Part shown: positions 1 through 6,374 of the stretch, in pieces
How the letters are laid out: each line of letters starts with the position of its first letter
Position numbering within the stretch: position 1 is the stretch's first letter
Assembly (NCBI GenBank): GCA_905236405.1
Contig: CAJOQB010000137.1
Span: 1-10,894 of the forward strand
Source: an uncultured Bacteroidales bacterium
GTDB taxonomy: Bacteria > Bacteroidota > Bacteroidia > Bacteroidales > P3
Direction of reading: 5' to 3'
Length of the DNA: 10,894 nt
Made by a program: the position numbers and the translations under genes
Notes under the pieces: model-generated
The model's database searches: none
The model's input: only the letters and a program-made list of their open reading frames with translations
Told to the model about the DNA's origin: nothing

Positions 1-1
1 A

Positions 2-1066
2 AGTGTGTGGTCAAATAATGTAGGACAAGGATCTGCTACAATAATTCAACAACGTGGCCATGATGTTCGTTGCGATTCAACTGCAGTCATCCAAGCTAAT
101 GCCAACTATGGCTATCATTTCGACCACTGGAGCAACGGCAGCACAGCCAACCCCGATACAATTACACTGATAGGAGACAGCACGGTGGCAGCCTTTTTTG
201 AACGCAACACTTACCATCTCACAGCCGAGGTCAACAATGTTTCACTTGGATCGATAACCTTACCATTAGGCGATAGTGCACTCTATCAAGACACACTAAT
301 GGTGGTGGCATCACCGATATCACACCACCATGTGGCTGGCTGGCAAGGTGCAACAAGGGTATCTGCAACAAGGGATACTGCTTGGGTAAAAATGTTGTCA
401 AATTGTACTGTCACTTGTAACTTTTCGATTGATACATATTATGTCAATGTAGTGCCCAACGATCTGATACGAGGGTCAGTCAGTGGAAGTGGAGAGTATG
501 AATATGGCACACCTTGTACTGTTGAGGCATATGCTTACACTGGATATACTTTCTATGGTTGGAGCAATGGTGTGGAAGCCAACCCCTATACCTTTGTCCC
601 TGTTGAGGACATAACGCTTACTGCAATTTTCCTTTCACCTGACGAGATGGCATTCACTGTTACCATTAGTAGCAATGACCCAACTATGGGTTCTGCAACG
701 GTAAACGGTGCTCAATCATATACAACAATGAGTGGTGAGACTGCGACCCTCATGGCCACTGCAAATTCAGGTTATCGATTTTTACGATGGAATGATGACA
801 ATACTGATGACACTCGAATTATTACTGTAACGTCTGACACAAGTTTTATTGCTTTCTTTGAACCCACCAACAGCATAAACGATTTTGCTCATGAAAACAT
901 TATCATTTATTCTCGCGATGGCCGCATTGTAATAGAAGGAACAGAAGACGAAATGCTTTTGTTCGATGTGTTAGGACGAAGAGTTCGTAACGAAAAACTG
1001 GCAACAGGAGTGTACTTCGTTAAAGTTGGGAGTCGACCCACTCGCAAGGTTATAGTAAGGAGATAA
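2..1066 (+). CDS. Secreted InlB-type repeat protein with T9SS type A sorting domain (3' part only)
   Basis: This is the C-terminal part of a larger exported protein; the frame is open to the left edge, so the true start lies outside the window. Numbering from the codon at base 5, it holds about four degenerate repeats of roughly 70 residues (about 6-67, 69-142, 144-212, 216-287). Each has a pattern like GYxFxxWSNG, then a D-S/T-T turn and a hydrophobic A-F-F/I-F end, the signature of InlB B-repeat / Listeria-Bacteroides repeat domains. Repeat 2 is the most worn (HHHVAGWQG). Residues about 295-353 match a T9SS type A C-terminal domain: a LLFDVLGRRV strand, the GVYFVKV core and a basic KVIVRR tail. 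By family knowledge such a protein crosses the outer membrane through T9SS and is attached to the surface or released. A role in adhesion or carbohydrate binding is inference only. Its DNA is clearly more AT-rich than the operon at 1.7-3.4 kb. Confidence 0.85.
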   Translation, partial: SVWSNNVGQGSATIIQQRGHDVRCDSTAVIQANANYGYHFDHWSNGSTANPDTITLIGDSTVAAFFERNTYHLTAEVNNVSLGSITLPLGDSALYQDTLMVVASPISHHHVAGWQGATRVSATRDTAWVKMLSNCTVTCNFSIDTYYVNVVPNDLIRGSVSGSGEYEYGTPCTVEAYAYTGYTFYGWSNGVEANPYTFVPVEDITLTAIFLSPDEMAFTVTISSNDPTMGSATVNGAQSYTTMSGETATLMATANSGYRFLRWNDDNTDDTRIITVTSDTSFIAFFEPTNSINDFAHENIIIYSRDGRIVIEGTEDEMLLFDVLGRRVRNEKLATGVYFVKVGSRPTRKVIVRR

Positions 1067-1216
1067 GTTGTTTTCCGTTCAGTCAGATTTTTTTGCCACT
1101 CATTATAAAAAAACCGTATAGACTACCCATAGCATACAACGTCTCAGAGCGTTACATCTTAGCCTCTCTTTGAGGCGTTGCAGGCAATATTTCTTTTCAG
1201 TTGCCGTTTGTTTGGC
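1067..1216. other. Intergenic gap between repeat protein and lipoprotein
   Basis: This 150-base gap has a T7 run soon after the repeat-protein stop, but I see no convincing GC-rich stem before it. A perfect 5-bp hairpin, GCCTC-TCTTT-GAGGC, lies at 1162-1176, preceded by an AACG...CGTT pair near 1139-1152. I found no TAnnTTTG promoter box on the plus strand, so the promoter of the downstream lipoprotein is unresolved. Confidence 0.4.
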
Positions 1217-1702
1217 ATGAGAAGATTAATGACAGTTTGTATCGTTGCCCTGATGGCCCTTGTGACAGGTGTCTCCTGCACGGCTCCCCACCCCATATCC
1301 TATGGCAACTATTACTCCCAGGGAGACTATATTGTCGAGAGCAAGCATACTGACGGATGGCGAAACGGCCACTATTTGCTGACAATAGATTCTTCGAATG
1401 CCTTTGTGCTGAAAGAAGTAAGTCAAAATGAGGGCAACAGATACACTGTATGCCAGGGCCGTTTGCAACGTCAAGGCCGCAACACCTATAGATTGGACAA
1501 GGTCAAAGTCGACTACCCCTATGCTGTTTTGGGCAATCCGCTCTACAACGACGACAATATCCGTCTGACCGTCCAGGACGACGGAACCATCATCCTACAG
1601 AACGCCAAAAACAAGGGTCGGTGGAAGACGGTGATGAAACCCCTCCCGCAGGACAGTGTCCCGCAGGAATTCGATTTCACAAAGTATGGATATGTAAACT
1701 AA
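1217..1702 (+). CDS. Small lipoprotein of unknown function
   Basis: I do not recognise this 161-residue protein. The ATG at 1217 gives MRRLMTVC and a short hydrophobic stretch (about residues 6-19) ending at Cys21 in TGVSC, which fits a loose Bacteroidota lipobox although position -3 is Gly rather than Leu. An ATG at 1229 is an alternative; an upstream TTG at 1178 would only add a non-signal-like leader. The mature part (about 28-145) alternates polar and beta-prone segments (GHYLLTIDSS, NTYRLDKVKV, DDGTIILQNA), suggesting a small beta-rich domain exposed in the periplasm or at the outer membrane. No catalytic motif is visible. It lies after the T9SS-exported repeat protein on the same strand, with a 150-base gap, and its stop is only 14 bases from the convergent stop of the GHKL ATPase gene. 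Confidence 0.75.
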   Translation: MRRLMTVCIVALMALVTGVSCTAPHPISYGNYYSQGDYIVESKHTDGWRNGHYLLTIDSSNAFVLKEVSQNEGNRYTVCQGRLQRQGRNTYRLDKVKVDYPYAVLGNPLYNDDNIRLTVQDDGTIILQNAKNKGRWKTVMKPLPQDSVPQEFDFTKYGYVN

Positions 1703-1708
1703 CGGGGA

Positions 1709-1722
1709 GACTGCAATCAGTC
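1709..1722. other. Short hairpin between convergent stop codons
   Basis: GACTG-CAAT-CAGTC is a perfect 5-bp stem with a 4-base loop. It lies in the 14-base space between the two convergent genes and covers the stop codon of the minus-strand gene (1717-1719). It could help end transcription from either side, but there is no T tract, so a classical intrinsic terminator is not supported. Confidence 0.25.
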
Positions 1723-2265
1723 GTTGTAGTGAATCTCGTTCAGGTTTTCCTGAATCATCTCTTTCAAGTACTGCATGATGTGCACGTCGGTCATAGACAT
1801 CCCGTCGAGGGCCTCCTTTATCTCGTCGGTGTCGAACACAAACTCGCCCTCGTCGGTGATGTGGGTGTAGATGAAACGGATGTCCTCGTGCGCCGAGAAG
1901 AGCAGCACCAACGAGCCGGCCAAGTCGCCCATGGGGGGACGGTCGATGTGGTCGTGCTGGAACCAGAAGTTGAGGACGGTGCCCTTCCCCACTTCGCTTT
2001 CGATATTCATGCCGCCGCCGGCATTCTCGGTGTTCATCTTGATGAGCGGCAAGCCCAAGCCCACCTTGCGGGTGGTGCGTGAGGTGGTCCACGGATCGGT
2101 GACGCGGGCCAGGAACTCTGGCGTCATGCCCTTGCCGTTGTCCTTGATGGTGAACGAATAGATGTTGTCCTTCAGGCTATCCTTGATGGTCAGCTCCACC
2201 CGTGTCGAGTTGGCCGCGGTGGAGTTCTCCATCAGGTCGTATACGTGCATTGACAATTCTTTCAT
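1717..2265 (-). CDS. Stand-alone GHKL (histidine-kinase-like) ATPase
   Basis: This 182-residue protein is a bare HATPase_c domain. The N box is near residues 7-19 (MHVYDLMENSTAAN, key Asn14), G1 is DNGKGM (D42, G44, G46), the ATP lid follows (DPWTTSRTTRKV), and G2 is GLGL (69-72). There is no sensor, HAMP, transmembrane or phosphoacceptor-His (DHp) region, so it is not a complete sensor kinase. Residues about 104-182 form an extra C-terminal extension that I cannot assign. It is the last gene of the operon; the PHP gene ends only 6 bases upstream, so the two are probably translated together. Similar small ATPases occur with PHP and DRTGG proteins next to [FeFe]-hydrogenase/NuoEF-like genes in anaerobes. 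A role as an ATP-dependent regulator or anti-sigma-like switch is inference. The fold call is firm; the substrate is unknown. Confidence 0.85.
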   Translation of the reverse strand: MKELSMHVYDLMENSTAANSTRVELTIKDSLKDNIYSFTIKDNGKGMTPEFLARVTDPWTTSRTTRKVGLGLPLIKMNTENAGGGMNIESEVGKGTVLNFWFQHDHIDRPPMGDLAGSLVLLFSAHEDIRFIYTHITDEGEFVFDTDEIKEALDGMSMTDVHIMQYLKEMIQENLNEIHYND

Positions 2266-2271
2266 GGCGTG

Positions 2272-3048
2272 TTATCCGTATAGCAGTTGCAGTTTTTCTT
2301 TGGGCTCGGTGTCGACAAAGCGTCCGTCCTCGCCATGGAGGGTGCGGCGGAACTCGTCGAACGTCTTGTCGTACATGTGCAGCACACAATGCACCTCCCC
2401 TATCAGATGGAGGAAGTGGGCGTCGCTGCTCTTGGTGAACGCATACTTCTTGAGGTAGGCGTTCTTCTTCAGGAAGTCGGGTTTGGTGACATGCTTCGAT
2501 ATCTCCAAGGCGTCGGCCTTGATGTCGGGCGGGACGAAACCGAGTTGGCTGGTAAGGCTGGTGGCAGGCTTGTTGACATGGGCGGGGACAAAGAGTCCGC
2601 CAATGCCGTGCACCACCTCGTACAACTCGTCGAGGTCGGCATCCAACGCCGACCACAAAAGCCACTCCTCCTCGCCCACTATCTCCTCGTTCTCGTCCAC
2701 GATAAGCTGGTAGCCGAATTTCTCCTCGTCCAACGGGATGTGGGGCAGGTGGGCGTCGATGAACTCCTGGAACTTGTCGAGTTGCTCGTCGGTCTCGAAG
2801 TAGGCCAACGCATGAGCCTCCTCCTGGGTGGTGATTTCCACACCTCCGATGACCAGCAGGCCGGCTTCGCGACCCAGTTTCTGTGTCACCTTGACCTGTC
2901 GTGTGGTGTTGTGGTCACAGATGGCGATGACGTCGAGGTGCAGTTTCTTGGCTTGCTCCACAATGGCCGAAGGACTCATATCGATGTCGCCGCACGGCGA
3001 AAGCACCGTGTGTATATGCAGGTCGGCTCTATAGGCGTTGAGTTCCAT
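2272..3048 (-). CDS. PHP-domain metal-dependent phosphoesterase
   Basis: This 258-residue protein carries the metal-binding set of the PHP family: HIH (His11, His13) in RADLHIHTVLSPCGD, Asp45-His46 in ICDHNTT, Glu71 and His79 in the GGVEIT...EEAHAL region, His157 in PAHVNKP, and Asp209/His211 in SSDAH. Together these suggest an intact tri-metal centre that cleaves phosphomonoesters or phosphodiesters in the cytoplasm. Compared with DNA polymerase-linked PHP domains it is free-standing; the length resembles TrpH/YciV-type or hydrogenase-associated PHP proteins. An insert at about 85-150 is acidic. The ATG at 3048 was chosen because the PHP core starts seven residues later; the frame stays open further upstream only as shadow inside the DRTGG gene. 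It lies 23 bases after that gene and 6 before the GHKL ATPase. The native substrate cannot be told from sequence; a nucleotide-type signal is a guess. Confidence 0.9.
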   Translation of the reverse strand: MELNAYRADLHIHTVLSPCGDIDMSPSAIVEQAKKLHLDVIAICDHNTTRQVKVTQKLGREAGLLVIGGVEITTQEEAHALAYFETDEQLDKFQEFIDAHLPHIPLDEEKFGYQLIVDENEEIVGEEEWLLWSALDADLDELYEVVHGIGGLFVPAHVNKPATSLTSQLGFVPPDIKADALEISKHVTKPDFLKKNAYLKKYAFTKSSDAHFLHLIGEVHCVLHMYDKTFDEFRRTLHGEDGRFVDTEPKEKLQLLYG

Positions 3049-3049
3049 T

Positions 3050-3069
3050 GCTTGCAAGCCCTCTTGGGT
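3050..3069 (-). promoter_or_regulatory. Palindrome and SD-like stretch before the PHP gene
   Basis: The 23-base gap upstream of the PHP start holds the perfect 10-base palindrome GCTTGCAAGC (3050-3059), which ends one base before the ATG. Just upstream on the coding strand is AAGAGGG, part of CAAG-AGGG-CTTG. An RNA fold here could cover the initiation site. This is seen directly; any regulatory effect is inference. Confidence 0.25.
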
Positions 3070-3071
3070 TC

Positions 3072-3404
3072 CTACTTGATGAGGTTGTAGACCAAACCGG
3101 TGATGTCGAAGGTGGACAACGATGTCTGCAGGATAGGCAGGTCTTCGTCGTTGCTCTGCTCGATGGTCTCGTCGTTGGGGACGAGGTTCTTGACGAGGAT
3201 GATGCAGGACATCTCTTTGAGCGAGGCCACAGCCATCACGTTTTTGTGTGTCTGGAGGGTAATCCAGATGTTGCCTTCCATGGCGTTGCCCATCACATCG
3301 CTGAGCAAGTCGGAGACATAGCAACCATCGATTTCGCGGTCGAGGCCATTGGCACCCGAAAGGACCTTCAGCCCAAGTTTGTCAACTAACTCTTGTACTT
3401 TCAT
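3072..3404 (-). CDS. Stand-alone DRTGG-domain protein
   Basis: The 110-residue protein is a single DRTGG domain (a ligand-binding fold named for its motif, also found with CBS domains and in phosphotransacetylase N-terminal regions). The core is GLDREIDGCYVSDLLSDV (about residues 20-37), then GNIWITLQTHKNVMAVASL (about 44-62), where the family usually has a conserved turn, and a CIILVKN strand. The literal DRTGG string is degenerate, with only DRE kept near residue 22, which is common in the family. No catalytic residues are expected; it probably binds a small ligand, possibly a nucleotide, and acts as a sensor or partner. It starts 35 bases after the lysozyme-like gene and precedes the PHP phosphoesterase by 23 bases. 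The trio with the GHKL ATPase is typical of hydrogenase-linked loci, but no hydrogenase is present here. Confidence 0.85.
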   Translation of the reverse strand: MKVQELVDKLGLKVLSGANGLDREIDGCYVSDLLSDVMGNAMEGNIWITLQTHKNVMAVASLKEMSCIILVKNLVPNDETIEQSNDEDLPILQTSLSTFDITGLVYNLIK

Positions 3405-3439
3405 TGTCGTGTTTGTTATTCATGTGTTTTGTGTACCAA

Positions 3440-4891
3440 TCAATAGGTCAACGTGGCGGTGATGGAGGGCTCCAGCTGGGTGTTGGTGCTGGTGTTGCCC
3501 TCGTTGACGACGCCGTCGGGAGCCATGGACGAGGAATCCTGGCGATACTCGATGCCTTTCTCGGGTCGACGGCAGTTGCTCATGTTGCTTTGGATGCTTT
3601 GCACGTCGTCCTCGCTGAGGGGCTTGCCGTCGTCGGCGATGAAGCTTTCACGCCAGTAGGGGAAGACGCTCGACAGCTCGCCACTGTAGTAGAAGTCGTA
3701 GCCGATGGTACCAAAAGTGTACAGGCGACCGTCGACGCTCACATGGCTACCTCCACATACGGGGTCGGCATGAGGATGAGACTGCGAGAAGCCCACATTG
3801 AAGAGCGTGCAGAGGATGTCGGGGCGGTTGCTGATGTCGAAGCCCGCACGTTTCCACTGCAACATGGTCTGGTGGATGATGCAACCAGTATAGATGTAGG
3901 AATAGAGATGGTTCTGATAGTCCACCAGACGACGGAAGCGCTCGTTGCTGTGGTCGTTGGTCTTGAAGTCGAGGATGTTCTCGTAGCGTTTGCCCATGTA
4001 GAACTCGCTCTTGGGGTCCTTCAAGTGCTGCTCGACAGCAATGGCGGTGAACTCCTTGATACCGTTGACACCCCAAGAGAACTGCGACTGTACCGAAAGC
4101 ACCTTGACGGGTCCCAGATAACGCTTGAACATCTCACGTTTGGAGTTGAACAGACGTATCTGCTCACCCACCAGACAACTGACAATAAGACGCGGTTCGA
4201 CACCGCTCAGCACACCTGCCTTGATCAGGAGAGCGCTGTCCTTGATGATGGCCTGCTTCAAGGCACCCCACTCAGGGGTATCCATCCAGGGAATGATGTT
4301 GCCATGCTCACGCTGAGGCTGCGACGACATGGTTTGCTCCACCTTTTTCATGAACGACTGATAGTCGTCAGCCTTGTCGGCATAAGAAGAGACAGCAGCC
4401 AACATACGGTCGACCAACATCGGGTCGCCACTCCGCTGAGCTGCCTCGAGGATAAGGCGTGCATTCTCGGGATAGAACTTTCCGAAGGCGGCCAACTTTG
4501 CATACTGGCGCATCCAAAGGTCGTTGACCTGCTGGTGTGTCATTGTGCTGTCGGGAATGGCATCCATCTCTTTGGCCGACATCAAATAGCGACGGTTCTC
4601 GTCGACACCGCCCTTGTTCTTTGTTCCACCCAACTGGTAGAACGCCCAAGCACCGATGATACCGAAGCCTGCCAAAGCAAAAGCATAGACCACCAGATGG
4701 AACACGGTGGGCCAGAACTTGCGACGCGGTTTGTCCGCCTTGGGCTCGTTGGCCGATGGCGTAGCCTCCTGGTCGGGGGTCTCTCCACCGGCGGCAACCT
4801 GCTGCGATGCCGACGCTATATAGCGAAGCTGTTCGACACGATCGTTGCGTGTCGACGAAGTAGATTCTTGAGTAGGAGTCTGATTTTCCAC
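3440..4891 (-). CDS. Membrane-anchored protein with lysozyme/transglycosylase-like core (putative)
   Basis: This 483-residue protein has a charged, disordered-looking N terminus (1-58), one transmembrane helix (about 61-83, after the basic KADKPRRK, so the C-terminal part is likely periplasmic), and a domain at about 110-420. Three spots resemble the lysozyme fold of soluble lytic transglycosylases. GVEPRLIVSCLVGEQIR (230-246) has a candidate catalytic Glu243 in a helix like GVDPxLVxAVIxxES. SQFSWGVNGIKEFTA (269-283) sits where the S-x-G-a-x-G-l-x-Q motif is expected. ILCTLFNVG (359-367) resembles the YNAG motif. A conserved-looking TFGTIGYDFYYSGELSSVFPYW follows in parts at 392-413. The last ~70 residues are low-complexity and Ser/Thr-rich. 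Start: a GTG at 4891, the only start codon between the upstream in-frame stop and the helix. It lies 27 bases after nhaD. The enzymatic call is inference from motif resemblance; the gene itself is well supported by frame, spacing and TM topology. Confidence 0.6.
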   Translation of the reverse strand: MENQTPTQESTSSTRNDRVEQLRYIASASQQVAAGGETPDQEATPSANEPKADKPRRKFWPTVFHLVVYAFALAGFGIIGAWAFYQLGGTKNKGGVDENRRYLMSAKEMDAIPDSTMTHQQVNDLWMRQYAKLAAFGKFYPENARLILEAAQRSGDPMLVDRMLAAVSSYADKADDYQSFMKKVEQTMSSQPQREHGNIIPWMDTPEWGALKQAIIKDSALLIKAGVLSGVEPRLIVSCLVGEQIRLFNSKREMFKRYLGPVKVLSVQSQFSWGVNGIKEFTAIAVEQHLKDPKSEFYMGKRYENILDFKTNDHSNERFRRLVDYQNHLYSYIYTGCIIHQTMLQWKRAGFDISNRPDILCTLFNVGFSQSHPHADPVCGGSHVSVDGRLYTFGTIGYDFYYSGELSSVFPYWRESFIADDGKPLSEDDVQSIQSNMSNCRRPEKGIEYRQDSSSMAPDGVVNEGNTSTNTQLEPSITATLTY

Positions 4892-4918
4892 TGTTGTATA
4901 TCGATATTACAATTCTAC

Positions 4919-6334
4919 TTAGCACACAGCCATCGGAGCCACCTGCTGCATTTCCAGCATGGCGAGGTCACGCAAAGCGGGAACCTTTTCAAAAATCAAG
5001 ATATCCATAGCGAGGAACACCAGGAAACCGGCAATATAGCCTGCAAAGGCCAGCGGAGTGATTTTCTTGAGATACCATATGAAGTCTATCTTCTCCATAC
5101 CCATGATGGCGACACCGGCAGCCGAGCCAATGATGAGAAGGCTGCCGCCAGTACCGGCACAGTAAGCCAAGCACTCCCAGAAGGGATGGTTGACAGTAAA
5201 GAGCACCTCTTCTCCAGTGATGGGATACATACCCATAGAGGCAGCCACCAAAGGAACATTGTCGATGATGGAGGAAAGCACACCGATGATGACGTCAATG
5301 AGGAAGAACCCTTCTCCCACGACAGCACCGTTCTCCACGGTGAGGAACGAGTCGTTCAAACCTTTGGCCAACATGGCGAGAATGCCGCTCTCTTCCAAAC
5401 AAGCCACAGCCATCAAGATACCCAAGAAGAAGAGTACCGAGGGGGTGTCGACATGTTCGAGGGTGGAGACAGCCGTAGGCATCTTCACATTGTCCTTCTC
5501 CTCTTTGCGGCTGATGATTTCGGTCACAATCCACAGCACACCAACACCAAAGAGCATGCCTAAATAGGGAGGCAGATGGGTGATGGTCTTGAAGATGGGA
5601 ACGAAGACCAAAAGACCGATACCAAGGAAGAATATCAGCGTACGGTAATGAGCGGGAATCTCAATCCCTGCCTCTGTCGTCTCGGGCCGTTCCACATCAC
5701 CCTTGAGCGAGAAGCCCAAGATGATGACAGGTACCACCATGCACGCCAGCGAAGCAAGGAGCGTCTTGACGATGATGTTGACCGTGGTCACTTGTCCACC
5801 AATCCACAGCATGATGGTGGTCACATCTCCAATGGGCGACCAAGCACCACCGGCATTGGCAGCAAGGATGACCATACCGGCATAAAGCCAGCGTTCCTGC
5901 TTGTCGGCAATCAGCTTGCGAAGCAAAGCACACATCACAATAGCAGTGGTCATGTTGTCCAGCACAGCCGAAAGGAAGAAAGTGATGATGCTCAGAATCC
6001 ACATCAGCTTGCGCTTGTTGGAAGTGGTGATATGGTCGGTGATGATACGGAATCCTTGGTACTCGTCGACCAATGTGACGATGGTCATGGCACCCAACAG
6101 GAAGAAGACAATCTCTGCCGTCGAACCCAAATGGTGAACCAGACCACCCGAAAGAGCCGTACGCCACTCCTCGTGACCCATACCAGGAGCAAAATAGTTT
6201 GACGAGAGGGCATACATAGTCCACAACAGCACTCCCAGCAACAGGGCAGATGCCGTTTTGTTGATTTTTAGTGGGTGTTCAAGTGCTATACAAGCATAGC
6301 CCACAATAAAAGTTGCGATTAATGCTACTATCAT
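4919..6334 (-). CDS. nhaD: NhaD-type Na+/H+ antiporter
   Basis: This 471-residue inner-membrane protein exchanges cytoplasmic Na+ (or Li+) for external H+, supporting pH and sodium homeostasis. It has about a dozen hydrophobic helices and the two-fold pseudo-repeat of the NhaD/ArsB ion transporter superfamily, with a paired Asp-Asn motif in each half: SAVLDNMTT (about 122-130) and SSIIDNVPLVAA (about 354-365). Further NhaD hallmarks are GAMTIVTLVDEYQGF (81-95), ANAGGAWSPIGDVTTIML (159-176) and CAGTGGSLLIIGSAAGVAI (392-410). Length is normal for the family. The ATG at 6334 places the first helix immediately at residue 1. The leader on the coding strand is A-rich (ACAAACAAAATTACAATATT) without a Shine-Dalgarno motif, as usual in Bacteroidota. 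It follows yidC by 40 bases and precedes the lysozyme-like gene by 27, so it is probably co-transcribed with both. Confidence 0.95.
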   Translation of the reverse strand: MIVALIATFIVGYACIALEHPLKINKTASALLLGVLLWTMYALSSNYFAPGMGHEEWRTALSGGLVHHLGSTAEIVFFLLGAMTIVTLVDEYQGFRIITDHITTSNKRKLMWILSIITFFLSAVLDNMTTAIVMCALLRKLIADKQERWLYAGMVILAANAGGAWSPIGDVTTIMLWIGGQVTTVNIIVKTLLASLACMVVPVIILGFSLKGDVERPETTEAGIEIPAHYRTLIFFLGIGLLVFVPIFKTITHLPPYLGMLFGVGVLWIVTEIISRKEEKDNVKMPTAVSTLEHVDTPSVLFFLGILMAVACLEESGILAMLAKGLNDSFLTVENGAVVGEGFFLIDVIIGVLSSIIDNVPLVAASMGMYPITGEEVLFTVNHPFWECLAYCAGTGGSLLIIGSAAGVAIMGMEKIDFIWYLKKITPLAFAGYIAGFLVFLAMDILIFEKVPALRDLAMLEMQQVAPMAVC

Positions 6335-6374
6335 AATATTGTAATTTTGTTTGTTTCTGTTACCTTCTGTTGTT

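Noticed and set aside
1178..1216. A TTG start adding 13 residues to the first lipoprotein
   Set aside because: The leader would precede the MRRLM signal sequence and make a poor lipoprotein signal; ATG at 1217 gives a normal one.
2287..3090. A 267-codon plus-strand frame opposite the PHP gene
   Set aside because: The minus strand holds complete PHP metal-binding motifs; the plus-strand translation is a Val/Leu/Gly-rich shadow.
3049..3324. An N-terminal extension of the PHP protein by 92 residues
   Set aside because: This stretch is out-of-frame DNA inside the DRTGG gene and its translation is Arg/His/Gln-rich without structure; the PHP core begins right after the Met at 3048.
3404..5563. 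A 719-codon open frame on the plus strand opposite the DRTGG/lysozyme-like/nhaD genes
   Set aside because: It lies fully antisense to well-supported genes (NhaD motifs, TM helix, operon spacing), crosses two gene borders, and its translation is rich in His, Asp, Val and Leu with no domain or signal. It follows from the GC-skewed codon use of the opposite strand.
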